Source of the DNA: Catonella sp963539695
GTDB lineage: Bacteria > Bacillota > Clostridia > Lachnospirales > Lachnospiraceae
DNA: 64,000 nt
Reading direction: 5' to 3'
NCBI GenBank assembly: GCA_963539695.1
Contig: CAUTOC010000005.1
Location: 1 to 64,000, forward strand
The notes under the pieces: generated by a model
What the model saw: only the letters and a program-made list of their open reading frames with translations
Databases searched by the model: none
Told to the model about the DNA's origin: nothing
Shown: in pieces, positions 52,671 to 61,027 of the stretch
How positions within the stretch are numbered: the stretch's first letter is position 1
Layout: every line of letters begins with the position of its first letter
Program-made: the position numbers and the translations under genes

Positions 52671-54347
52671 TCAAACCTTTTTATTTCTGATAAGTATGCT
52701 GTTTACCTTATTTCTTAGCATAATAAGATACTCGGGGGATTTCGGGTATTCAAAAAAGGTAAGAGGCTCTGCCAAGCCCTCTTCCAAAAGCTCTATTACC
52801 GCTGTTTTTCCTATTTCAGCTTCAAGCAGTTTAAGTGCTCTGTAGTCCTGTAAGGCTTCATTTAATGCCATAAGCCGTATAGACTCCTCCGGCTTTCCGC
52901 CTTCACCCGGATACACCAAAAATGCGTCGCCCGAAGGGAAACTGCCTTCACAGTCAGTTATCTCATAAGGATTAATCGCCTTTTTTGAAAACTGATTGTT
53001 ATAGAAATTAAATCCCCAGTGAAGTATACCTTCTATTCCGAACTTATACACCAAAACTCCGTAAATACGGGTTCTTGCTAATGGCATAGAGAAAAAGCGG
53101 TTCGGTACCGACTCATACTGAGAGGTACAGTAATAACTCCACAAATGTGGAACTTTATTCTCTATAAAAGGCTCTATGTGATTTATGGCACATACCGGAA
53201 TATCCACAAGCCCTTTTTCATAAAATTTATAATCCGACAAAGCGTCAATTATCTTGCAATCCTTCAAATAAGGAAGTACCGACAGCCTTGCTTTTTCATA
53301 CTCTTTGATATGCTCTTGTCTTGGCTCATCGGAAATATGAAAAAAAGTTTTATCAAGCAAATTTTTTTCCGATAAAAAGGTTTTTAATGCCGGAATAAAC
53401 TGCTCTAAAAATACAGTATATTCACCCACAGCAGGGGTATCCCAGCCAAACCTTTTTATATATTTGCCGCTCTTTTTTACCATTATCTTAGGTGCAAAGC
53501 CTGCTCCCCATTGAGTAAAGAAATGAGCAATTTCAAAATACTCTATCCCCGCCTCGTTGCAAAGAGCTATCCACCTTTCAAGATTATTAAAATCAAACAG
53601 ATACTTTCCTTCACTTTCAGTTATACCGACAAGCTGTACCGTAGTACGCTCACCTCCCACCTCAGTATCAAGAGGCGGTGTAAATACCGGAGTTAAAATT
53701 GTATTTCCTCCACGCTTTACATATACTTCTATAAAATTTTTCAAAATTTCCCAGTGTCTTTCACTAAAGGGCGAAACCTTATAATAATCAGCAAGACAAT
53801 CACAGTGAAACCACTCCGTATGGTAAAGTGTGAGTTTGGGAAGTGATACGGGAATTACCTCAACCTTTGCAGTAACTTCAATTTCTACAGTATCATCATC
53901 TTTTAATATACAGACTCTTATAGGGTAAATACCGCCCTTTATTTTATCTGTAATATCAACATCAATCCAAAAACTCTGCCAAATTTCCGGTAAAACAGCT
54001 GTTTCTCCGGTTTCATCAAGTTCTTTTAATAAATCCGGATAAAGCCCCGGTGTGCATCTTAGGTAATTTCCGTCTTTTTCCGGATGAGCCGGATATTCAG
54101 AAGGCACTAAAGCCACACGCCTTATTTTTATATATGGCTCTAAATCACTGTATATCTTAAATCTTACCTTCTCTTTTCGCCTTATATTTGCACTGATTGC
54201 TACCTGAAATGATACATTTTCCCCAAAAAGCCCCTGAAAAGCACAACGCTCGGGAAAGTACAACGGCTCTTTATCTGTAAAAACCTTCTCCATCGAACTT
54301 ACTAAAAGCATGGAATATTTTTCAGAAACAGCTTTTCCCATACTCAT
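52671..54347 (-). CDS. DUF4091, GH123-like glycosidase candidate
   Basis: A 558-residue protein of the DUF4091/GH123 group. An N-terminal beta-sandwich (~30-165) precedes a barrel with the pair Asp340-Glu341 in FHISDEP, the same adjacent Asp-Glu arrangement as the catalytic pair of known GH123 beta-N-acetylgalactosaminidases. In a glycosaminoglycan locus such an enzyme could remove GalNAc from chondroitin fragments. No signal peptide is seen. It starts directly after the permease stop, with AAGGG as ribosome site. Activity is inferred from family and context. Confidence 0.82.
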   Translation of the reverse strand: MSMGKAVSEKYSMLLVSSMEKVFTDKEPLYFPERCAFQGLFGENVSFQVAISANIRRKEKVRFKIYSDLEPYIKIRRVALVPSEYPAHPEKDGNYLRCTPGLYPDLLKELDETGETAVLPEIWQSFWIDVDITDKIKGGIYPIRVCILKDDDTVEIEVTAKVEVIPVSLPKLTLYHTEWFHCDCLADYYKVSPFSERHWEILKNFIEVYVKRGGNTILTPVFTPPLDTEVGGERTTVQLVGITESEGKYLFDFNNLERWIALCNEAGIEYFEIAHFFTQWGAGFAPKIMVKKSGKYIKRFGWDTPAVGEYTVFLEQFIPALKTFLSEKNLLDKTFFHISDEPRQEHIKEYEKARLSVLPYLKDCKIIDALSDYKFYEKGLVDIPVCAINHIEPFIENKVPHLWSYYCTSQYESVPNRFFSMPLARTRIYGVLVYKFGIEGILHWGFNFYNNQFSKKAINPYEITDCEGSFPSGDAFLVYPGEGGKPEESIRLMALNEALQDYRALKLLEAEIGKTAVIELLEEGLAEPLTFFEYPKSPEYLIMLRNKVNSILIRNKKV

Positions 54348-54349
54348 AT

Positions 54350-55243
54350 TTAGCCCTTAACTCCTCCTGTTATTCCACCTATAATCTTCTTTGAAAGTCC
54401 TATGTAAAGAACAAATGTAGGAATAAATACAATTATTACCGAAGCAAATAATCCTGACCAGTCTCCACTGTACTTCATTCCGTTAATCATTGAGAACAAT
54501 CCCAAAGCTACAGGTCTTAATTTCTCTGAGTTTACAAATAACAGCGAGAGGAAGTACTCGTTCCATATTGCTATAAAGTTAAAAATCGTTACAGTTACAA
54601 CACCACCCTGTGCGAGTGGGAATACAATCTTCCAAAAAGCCTTTACAGGATGACAGCCGTCTATAGCCGCAGCCTCTTCATAGGCACTTGATATATTGGC
54701 AAAATACGCCATAAGGAAGGTGGTTGTATATGGCACTTTTATAGCTACAAACAGCACTATAAGCACTATTCTGTTTGAAAAAGAATTACCAAGCACACCT
54801 GTCCTTGCAACCCAGGTATAAAGCGGGATTATTACCATTATGAGCGGCACTCCCATAGTACCTGCAAGGGCTGATGTAAGGGTTTTTCTGCCCCAAAATT
54901 CAAACCTCTGTAATACATAAGCATAAGGTGCACAAACTAAAATCAGAAATGCACAGGATAAAACCGCATAAATCAATGAGTTAGTAAAAAATACCGAAAC
55001 ATTGGATGATACCCATGCCTTTTTATAGTTCTCGAAATGAATTCCTGTTTTAAATCCCAAAATATCTCCGGAAAATATATCTGCTGTTGTGGACAAACTT
55101 GCTGCCACTACCCAGCCTAAAAGTACCACTGTAAAAAGAACCCAAGCAACTAAAATTATATAACCCGGTAAAAGCTTAATTTCCTTTTTCAAATTAAAGG
55201 GTGTGGATTTTTTTTCTTTTTTTGCAGTTTTTAGCATTTTCAT
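54350..55243 (-). CDS. CUT1 sugar ABC permease (MalG-like)
   Basis: ATG at 55243 is preferred because AAAGG lies 8 bases upstream. The 297-residue protein has six membrane segments and the EAA loop SSAYEEAAAIDGCHPVKAFWKIVFPL (~190-215), typical of carbohydrate importers of the MalG type. It pairs with the MalF-like permease 27 bases upstream and the binding lipoprotein. No ATPase gene is in the locus; Gram-positive CUT1 systems commonly share an MsmX/MsmK-type ATPase encoded elsewhere. Cargo: probably unsaturated glycosaminoglycan oligosaccharides. Confidence 0.94.
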   Translation of the reverse strand: MKMLKTAKKEKKSTPFNLKKEIKLLPGYIILVAWVLFTVVLLGWVVAASLSTTADIFSGDILGFKTGIHFENYKKAWVSSNVSVFFTNSLIYAVLSCAFLILVCAPYAYVLQRFEFWGRKTLTSALAGTMGVPLIMVIIPLYTWVARTGVLGNSFSNRIVLIVLFVAIKVPYTTTFLMAYFANISSAYEEAAAIDGCHPVKAFWKIVFPLAQGGVVTVTIFNFIAIWNEYFLSLLFVNSEKLRPVALGLFSMINGMKYSGDWSGLFASVIIVFIPTFVLYIGLSKKIIGGITGGVKG

Positions 55244-55270
55244 AATCAAAACCTTTCATAAATTTAACTT

Positions 55271-56179
55271 TTAAAACTCCAAGTCATCATCTTTAAGAAC
55301 TCTACCCGCAATCTTGAATATAAATATCACTAAAACGCAAAGAATTATACCTATTGCCGCACCTGCTCCGGCATCTCGTGAAATTATATCCGCAGTTTCC
55401 GCTCCAAATACCTTAGTATACATATATACCATAGGAACAACTGTAGAGGTATCTGCCGTAAGAGGTGAGAAAAGCTGTGACCATATAAAAAATCCTGCTA
55501 TACTTATAGACCACATAATAATGTTCGTTCTTAAAATACCTCTTAAAAGAGGGAGTGTAATATGAAAAAACTGCTGAACCTTATTAGCTCCGTCTATACC
55601 TGATGCTTCATAGTATTCCTTGCTTATTCTCTCTATACCGCTTATCCATATAAGCATATGGTGACCTATCATTCCGAAACAGTAGGAAAAGAGTAATGCC
55701 CAAAATTTATGTTCTGCATCCAACCACTGTATTTTGGCAAGACTTTCTAAGCCAAGCATATTAAAAAAAGTGGTTAAAAAGCCGTAAGAAGAATTAAAGG
55801 CATACTGAATCCACATTGTAGCCATAGCTACGGCACTTATTACATTAGGTAAATATATTGTAGCCTGAAAAAATCCTTTTCCTCTTATTCCGCTGGTTAA
55901 AATAATAGCTATCAGTAAAGATACTGTAAGTGTGGTTATACCGCCTATCGTCCATATCTTTCCTATATTGATAAGCGACTGTCTAAACAGCGAAGTGCTA
56001 AACAAATCCAAATAATTTCCAAATCCTCTAAATTCCCATTTGCTAACCGGATCCGTAATTTCTATAATCTTAAAAAAACTCATAATTACGGTTCTGATTA
56101 TCGGATAAACAAATACTCCGAAAAACAATAATGTTCCGGGAAGAGTAAATGCTAAAATCATACTTTTATTGCGTTTCAT
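55271..56179 (-). CDS. CUT1 sugar ABC permease (MalF-like)
   Basis: ATG at 56179 is used because GAAGGGG lies 8 bases upstream; an in-frame ORF reaches 56263 but runs through the intercistronic hairpins. The 302-residue protein has six membrane segments and the EAA motif YYEASGIDGANKVQQFFHITLPL (~190-212). It is the partner of the MalG-like permease and follows the solute-binding gene after two stem-loops. The short spacing and shared order SBP-MalF-MalG are typical of CUT1 importers. Confidence 0.94.
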   Translation of the reverse strand: MKRNKSMILAFTLPGTLLFFGVFVYPIIRTVIMSFFKIIEITDPVSKWEFRGFGNYLDLFSTSLFRQSLINIGKIWTIGGITTLTVSLLIAIILTSGIRGKGFFQATIYLPNVISAVAMATMWIQYAFNSSYGFLTTFFNMLGLESLAKIQWLDAEHKFWALLFSYCFGMIGHHMLIWISGIERISKEYYEASGIDGANKVQQFFHITLPLLRGILRTNIIMWSISIAGFFIWSQLFSPLTADTSTVVPMVYMYTKVFGAETADIISRDAGAGAAIGIILCVLVIFIFKIAGRVLKDDDLEF

Positions 56180-56230
56180 AAATATTTCCCCTTCTGAGAC
56201 AGACCACTGCTTTATATATAATTTACAAAA

Positions 56231-56280
56231 CAGGCAGGTCAAGTGAAATACCTGCCTGCCCATTATGCGTATTTACGCAT
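56231..56280 (-). terminator. intercistronic stem-loops after the sugar-binding protein gene
   Basis: On the minus strand CAGGCAGGT (9 bp) pairs perfectly with ACCTGCCTG around a 10-base loop, then TTTTG (56231-56258). A second hairpin, ATGCGT/ACGCAT, lies at 56265-56280. Placed between the binding-protein gene and the permeases, they probably limit downstream expression, as in the FbpABC-like operon. Confidence 0.7.
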
Positions 56281-56324
56281 TTTTCTGCAAATTACATATT
56301 TTTCACAAATAAGGCCCTATACTT

Positions 56325-57662
56325 TTATTTTCCTGCCGCCTTTTTCATGTTTTCAACAAACTCTGCACCTGTAAGTTTTCCTGAGTAAAGCTTAATTAAG
56401 TTCTCCTTTAATACAGGTGTAATATCAGGGTTACTCTCTGCTCCGCCCATAATCTCCTTGCAGTTATCAAAGTAAGGCTTTACATCTGCAAGCTGCTCAG
56501 GCCAAGAATGATTTTCAGAATCTGCCGGAAGACTTATACTCTCTTTAGCTAACTTCTCGTCATACTCACCTCTTGTCATCTTCTCGATAAAGCCGAATGC
56601 AGCTTCTTTATTCTTACACATAGAAGTAATAGCAAAACTCTGTCCGCCGATAACCATAGCTTCTGTTCCGTTAACTCCGTTCTTTACCTCAGGATATGCA
56701 AAGAATCCCCACTCAAAATCAGGACCTGTGATATTCTTAACTTCGTTAACCATATATGTTCCTACGCAGTACATAGCAACCTTACCTGTTGCATATTCTG
56801 TATTCTGTCCTGTAGGGAATACATTTGAAGCTACAAGCTCTGAAAAATATCCCTTAGCTGCAAGGTCTGCAAGATCATTAGCAGTCTGTAAAACTTCAGG
56901 TCTGTCCCAACCGTTTTCATTAACGATTTCCTTTAAGCCCTTGCTTCCTGCAAGTCTTCCAAGGTGCATACCGAATGCCTGTGGTACATAAGCATCATCA
57001 GTAGTAAGAGGAGTTATACCTGCGTCTTTAAGCTTCTGACAAGCAGCTAAAAACTCATCCCAGTTAGCAGGTGCTTTTTCAATGCCTGCCTGTTTGAAAA
57101 GCTTTTTATTGTAAAGATAAGCATTTGACTTAAACTGATAAGGTATCTCTTTAAGCACACCGTCATTGTAACTTCTAAAAAGTGCCATCATTGTAGGATT
57201 TGTACGAGGCTCATAATTACGCTCCTTAACAATATCCTCAAGACTTATAATACGGTCGCCGTAATTACTCTTATTTCCGGCTCCGTCAAAGAAATCTACC
57301 TGCTGGTTTGCATCAAGAGCAGGAATAAGACCTTCCTTAATTCCCTTACGCCCCTTAAATTCAACTTCAATCTCAACTCCGGTTTCTTTCTCATAAGCTT
57401 CAACAGCCTCTGAAATAACCATTCCCTGTGGCTCTGTAGCTTCCCAGTTAGACCAGTATACAAGCTTTACTCCGCTGAACTTCTTTGCATCGGAGCCTGT
57501 CTGAGAAGTGCTTGATGCTTTGCTTGCCGTCATAGATGCAGACTTCCCTGCGGAAGCGGGTTTTTCCATATCTGCCTTATTTCCACATCCTGCAAGTGCC
57601 GACATTACCATAGCACCGGAAATTACTGCAACCCCAATTCTTTGTAAAAACTTTCTTTTCAT
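56325..57662 (-). CDS. CUT1 solute-binding lipoprotein
   Basis: A 445-residue binding lipoprotein (signal RIGVAVISGAMVMSALAGC, lipid Cys at 26), with a Ser/Ala-rich tether including GKSASM, and an SBP_bac_1 fold: VKLVYWSNWEATEPQGMVISEAVEAYEKETGVEIEVEF, GIEKAPANWDEFLAACQKLKDAGITPL, ITSMCKNKEAAFGFIEKMTRGEYD. It catches oligosaccharides for the two downstream permeases. The first gene of the catabolic part of the operon, with AAGGAGG ribosome site and its own likely promoter. Confidence 0.95.
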   Translation of the reverse strand: MKRKFLQRIGVAVISGAMVMSALAGCGNKADMEKPASAGKSASMTASKASSTSQTGSDAKKFSGVKLVYWSNWEATEPQGMVISEAVEAYEKETGVEIEVEFKGRKGIKEGLIPALDANQQVDFFDGAGNKSNYGDRIISLEDIVKERNYEPRTNPTMMALFRSYNDGVLKEIPYQFKSNAYLYNKKLFKQAGIEKAPANWDEFLAACQKLKDAGITPLTTDDAYVPQAFGMHLGRLAGSKGLKEIVNENGWDRPEVLQTANDLADLAAKGYFSELVASNVFPTGQNTEYATGKVAMYCVGTYMVNEVKNITGPDFEWGFFAYPEVKNGVNGTEAMVIGGQSFAITSMCKNKEAAFGFIEKMTRGEYDEKLAKESISLPADSENHSWPEQLADVKPYFDNCKEIMGGAESNPDITPVLKENLIKLYSGKLTGAEFVENMKKAAGK

Positions 57663-57726
57663 AAAATGTTCCTCCTTTTTGTGTTTACATATTTATATGA
57701 GTTTTTGTACATCCTTATTAAAAGGA

Positions 57727-57754
57727 ATAATATGCACAAAACTTTTCATAACAA
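57727..57754 (-). promoter_or_regulatory. probable promoter of the glycosaminoglycan operon
   Basis: On the minus strand TTGTTA (57749-57754) and TATTAT (57727-57732) are spaced by 16 bases, about 65 bases before the binding-protein start and just after the LacI-type gene. No LacI-type palindrome overlaps it. Confidence 0.5.
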
Positions 57755-57762
57755 AATATTAA

Positions 57763-58851
57763 CTACTGCACATTATAAAGCTCCGCATTATTTTCAAGAG
57801 CAATATCAATCTTACATAACATTACATCCGGCACCGGCATATTTTTAATAAGACAGTCAACCATAACCTTAAAAGCCATATATCCTTTTTGATAAGGATT
57901 TTGATCTATCACCGCCGCCATTTTCTTTAACTTCAAAAACTCTAAAGTTTCCTCATTTAAGTCCGTACCTATTATTGCCACCTTAGAATCCTCGTTTCTT
58001 CCTTCAAGTGCCTCTACAAATGCCGCATTATCATGTGAAGTAAGAGCATATATAAGACATATATCTTTATATTTATCAAGTGCCTTACAGGCATTTAAGT
58101 AAAGCTCTCCTTTAGCATTCATATTTCTTGTATAGCCTTTTACAAACTCTAATTTTAATTCCGGCTTATACTTATTTATATAATCACAAAAACTGTTCAA
58201 ACGCCCCTCATGAATTTTAGAATCGGCACGCCCGCAAGAAACCAATACTCTTCCCTTATCAGGCGTTATAAGTGCTGTAAATTCCGCCGCCACTCTTCCT
58301 ACCTGTACTTCTCTCGGCGGAATACAGATAAGTCCTTCGGGGATTTTCATGTGGTCATCTATAATCAGTACTCTTATATTTTGTGCTAAAAGCCGTTGTA
58401 ACTGCATAAGAATCTCAGGTGCTCTTGTAAATGAAAGTGTTATAACTCCTCCATACTCAACCGAGCCTTTTTCAGCGATTTCTTTAAGCTGTATAAGCTG
58501 CTGTTCTTCGTTGTCACATACAAATGGAATTATTTCTACATTTAATCCTTTCAAATCCTCTGTACTTTTATTAATTCCAAGCCACACATAATCGAAGTAA
58601 AGCTTCTTTCCCCATTTATCCTTAGGCATTACTACCGCAACTCTCTCTGTTTTTCTCTTAATCGAGGCTGCCGCATAGTTTTCCACATATCCCATTTTTC
58701 TTGATGTTTCTATAATTTTGGCACGAAGCTCATCGCTTATCCCTTCTTTACCTCTAAGTGCCCTATGAACAGAAACTGTAGATATTCCTAATTTTTTTGA
58801 TATATCTTTTATTGTAATTGTACCTGAAGCTTTCTTCATAAAACCATCCAT
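57763..58851 (-). CDS. LacI-family regulator of glycosaminoglycan use
   Basis: A 362-residue regulator: N-terminal helix-turn-helix (ITIKDISKKLGISTVSVHRALRGKEGISDELRAKI) followed by a periplasmic-binding-like ligand domain (~70-360; VAVVMPKDKWGKKLYFDYVWLG, IIGTDLNEETLEFLKLKK, AAVIDQNPYQKGYMAFKVM). An alternative start at 58839 (GGATGG upstream) is possible. It lies upstream of the binding-protein gene and divergent from eda, and its natural targets are both sides. The ligand is probably a pathway intermediate such as KDG or KDPG; this is inference. Confidence 0.92.
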   Translation of the reverse strand: MDGFMKKASGTITIKDISKKLGISTVSVHRALRGKEGISDELRAKIIETSRKMGYVENYAAASIKRKTERVAVVMPKDKWGKKLYFDYVWLGINKSTEDLKGLNVEIIPFVCDNEEQQLIQLKEIAEKGSVEYGGVITLSFTRAPEILMQLQRLLAQNIRVLIIDDHMKIPEGLICIPPREVQVGRVAAEFTALITPDKGRVLVSCGRADSKIHEGRLNSFCDYINKYKPELKLEFVKGYTRNMNAKGELYLNACKALDKYKDICLIYALTSHDNAAFVEALEGRNEDSKVAIIGTDLNEETLEFLKLKKMAAVIDQNPYQKGYMAFKVMVDCLIKNMPVPDVMLCKIDIALENNAELYNVQ

Positions 58852-58936
58852 TTCCGGCTAATAAACTTTGTAAGTATGTTTATCATTTTTATTTACTTAA
58901 AAGTTTATGTTTAAATAATTGATAATTATCGTTTGC

Positions 58937-58972
58937 GTAACCGTTTACTTATATAATATATTATGCTATAAT
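58937..58972 (+). promoter_or_regulatory. eda-kdgK promoter with LacI-type operator
   Basis: GTAACCGTTTAC (58937-58948) is a near-perfect palindrome with the central CG typical of LacI-family operators. It overlaps the -35 TTTACT (58944-58949); a 17-base spacer leads to a perfect TATAAT (58967-58972). Binding here would block transcription of eda, so the adjacent LacI-type protein is the expected repressor. Confidence 0.75.
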
Positions 58973-59028
58973 TAGTCCGATGTCAATATTTATTTAGTTA
59001 TTTTTAATAAAAAACTTAGGAGGTGTTT

Positions 59029-59664
59029 ATGTCATTGCATAAAATTGTAGAAAACTGCGGCATTATTCCGGTAGTGGTACTGGAGGATGCCTGCCATGCC
59101 GTTCCTCTTGCAAAGGCTTTACTTGCAGGAGGAATCAACATTTGCGAAATAACTTTTAGGACAGCAGCAGCTGAGGAATCTATCAGACAGATTGCCTTAA
59201 ATGTACCTGATATGATAGTGGGAGCCGGTACTGTAATTACAAAAGAGCAGCTAAAAGCAGCCACCGATGCCGGTGCAAAATTCATCGTTTCCCCGGGAAG
59301 CGACCTTGAAGTAATAAGATATGCAAAAGAACTCGGTGTATATATGCTTCCGGGTGCTGTTACTCCTACGGAAATAATGCAGCTTATAAAAGAAGATATC
59401 AAGGTTGTTAAATTTTTCCCTGCCGAGAATTACGGAGGACTTAAAACCATTAAAGCTCTTTCCGCTCCTTTCCCTAATATAAAATTCGTACCTACAGGCG
59501 GAGTGAGCCTGTCAAACCTCACCGCTTATCTTGAATTTAACAAGATTGCTGCTGTGGGAGGTTCATGGCTTTGCACAAAGGATCTTATTAAAGATGGAAA
59601 ATGGGATGAAATAACCAAGCTTTCAAAAGAGGCTATGGATATTTTCAGAACTGTAAGGCAATAA
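59029..59664 (+). CDS. eda: KDPG aldolase
   Basis: The ATG at 59029 has AGGAGG 5 bases upstream. The 211-residue protein is a class I aldolase that splits 2-keto-3-deoxy-6-phosphogluconate into pyruvate and glyceraldehyde 3-phosphate. Family marks: GGINICEITFRT (catalytic Glu), GAGTVITKEQLKAATDAGAKFIVSPG, VVKFFPAENYGG with the Schiff-base Lys, and FVPTGGVSL. It is the last step of the uronate pathway and is followed by kdgK; a folded repeat lies between. Confidence 0.96.
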   Translation: MSLHKIVENCGIIPVVVLEDACHAVPLAKALLAGGINICEITFRTAAAEESIRQIALNVPDMIVGAGTVITKEQLKAATDAGAKFIVSPGSDLEVIRYAKELGVYMLPGAVTPTEIMQLIKEDIKVVKFFPAENYGGLKTIKALSAPFPNIKFVPTGGVSLSNLTAYLEFNKIAAVGGSWLCTKDLIKDGKWDEITKLSKEAMDIFRTVRQ

Positions 59665-59674
59665 TTTATCTCAT

Positions 59675-59831
59675 ATTATTAAACCAACATAACTAATCAA
59701 ACAATTAAACCACAGGGTTAAAATTATCTGTTATACAGATATTTAGCAATATAACCTTATAGTCAAAGAGCAAAAATTAAATCTCTATATATAAAACTTA
59801 TTAATATATCTTTGACTTATTGCGTAATAAT
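59675..59831. repeat. folded intergenic repeat, copy B
   Basis: A degenerate relative of the element at 26557-26741. The closing stem is ATTATTA/TAATAAT (59675-59681, 59825-59831). The apical hairpin TTAAACC-ACA-GGGTTAA is at 59705-59721, and arm 2 is GTCAAAGA/TCTTTGAC (59762-59769, 59809-59816) followed by one bulged base as in copy A. A C-G pair in copy A is A-T here, which is compensatory. It starts 11 bases after the eda stop. Confidence 0.7.
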
Positions 59832-59861
59832 CTAACCAAGTTTTATTTTAATGGAGGATAT

Positions 59862-60959
59862 ATGAATTTACAGATTAAAAGTAAAAGTGAGTGCACCTAT
59901 GATGAGGTGTCAATGGGAGAAGTAATGCTGCGTCTTGACCCGGGCGAGGGCAGAATAAGAACTGCAAGAAGCTTCAACGCTTACGAGGGCGGCGGAGAAT
60001 ACAATGTAGCCAGAGGACTTGCAAAATGCTTCGGACTTAAAACAGCAGTTATTACCTCACTTGCAAAGAATGACATAGGCTACCTTATAGAAGAAATGAT
60101 AGATGCCGGCAAGGTAGATTCCGATTTTATCGTATGGAGAGATTTTGACGGTATAGGAAGGGCAGTACGAAACGGACTTAATTTCACAGAAAGAGGATAC
60201 GGTGCAAGAGGTGCACTGGGCATATCCGACAGGGCAAATACTGCTGCAAGTCAGCTTAAAGTAGGGGACTTTGATTTCGACCACCTCTTTGGCAAGCTCG
60301 GTGTAAGGTGGTTTCATACAGGAGGTATTTTTGCAGCTCTTTCCGAAAGTACAGCAGAGTTTACTATAGAAGCCGTAAAAAAGGCTAAAGAGTACGGTAC
60401 TATTGTAAGTTATGACTTAAACTACCGTCCTTCTCTGTGGAAACATATAGGAGGCCTCAACAAATGCAGGGAAGTAAACCGTGAAATAGCAAAATATGTA
60501 GATGTAATGATTGGAAATGAAGAAGATTATACCGCCTGCCTCGGCTTTGAAGTTCCGGGAAATGCTGAAGATTTAACTTCTCTTAACTTAGACGGCTATA
60601 AGCTTATGTTAAATGAAGCTACAAAGGTATATACAAACTGGAAGGCGGCAGGAACTACACTTCGTGAAGTTAAAACCGCTACAATAAATGACTGGTCTGC
60701 AATGCTTTATGTAGATGGTGAAATATACCACGCTAACGAGTATAAAGGGCTTGAAATCCTTGACAGAGTAGGCGGCGGTGACAGCTTTGCTTCCGGTTTG
60801 ATATACGGTCTTATGGAAACAGGCGATCCGGCTAAGGCGGTTAACTACGGTGCTGCACATGGTGCACTTGCAATGACTACTCCGGGCGATACCTCGATGG
60901 CAAGAAAACCTGAAGTTGAAGCCCTTATGTCCGGCGGCTCCGCAAGAGTTAAAAGATAA
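59862..60959 (+). CDS. kdgK: 2-keto-3-deoxygluconate kinase
   Basis: The ATG at 59862 follows GGAGG; an in-frame ORF starts 42 bases earlier inside the folded repeat. The 365-residue protein is a PfkB-family sugar kinase: GEVMLRLDPGEGRIRTARSFNAYEGGGEYNVARGLA at the N terminus and the ATP/catalytic motif DRVGGGDSFASGL near residue 310. It phosphorylates KDG to KDPG, the substrate of the neighbouring aldolase. The N-terminal YDEVSMGEVM and YEGGGEYN are typical of KDG kinases. Confidence 0.94.
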   Translation: MNLQIKSKSECTYDEVSMGEVMLRLDPGEGRIRTARSFNAYEGGGEYNVARGLAKCFGLKTAVITSLAKNDIGYLIEEMIDAGKVDSDFIVWRDFDGIGRAVRNGLNFTERGYGARGALGISDRANTAASQLKVGDFDFDHLFGKLGVRWFHTGGIFAALSESTAEFTIEAVKKAKEYGTIVSYDLNYRPSLWKHIGGLNKCREVNREIAKYVDVMIGNEEDYTACLGFEVPGNAEDLTSLNLDGYKLMLNEATKVYTNWKAAGTTLREVKTATINDWSAMLYVDGEIYHANEYKGLEILDRVGGGDSFASGLIYGLMETGDPAKAVNYGAAHGALAMTTPGDTSMARKPEVEALMSGGSARVKR

Positions 60960-60992
60960 AACATACAGTTAGATTAAAGCTTTCATGTATTA

Positions 60993-61027
60993 GGAGCGGA
61001 CTTAAATTTCCGCTCCTTGTATTTTTT
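60993..61027 (+). terminator. terminator of eda-kdgK
   Basis: GGAGCGGA (60993-61000) and TCCGCTCC (61009-61016) form a perfect 8-bp stem with an 8-base loop, followed by TTGTATTTTTTT. It lies 34 bases after the kdgK stop and before the converging receiver gene. Confidence 0.85.
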
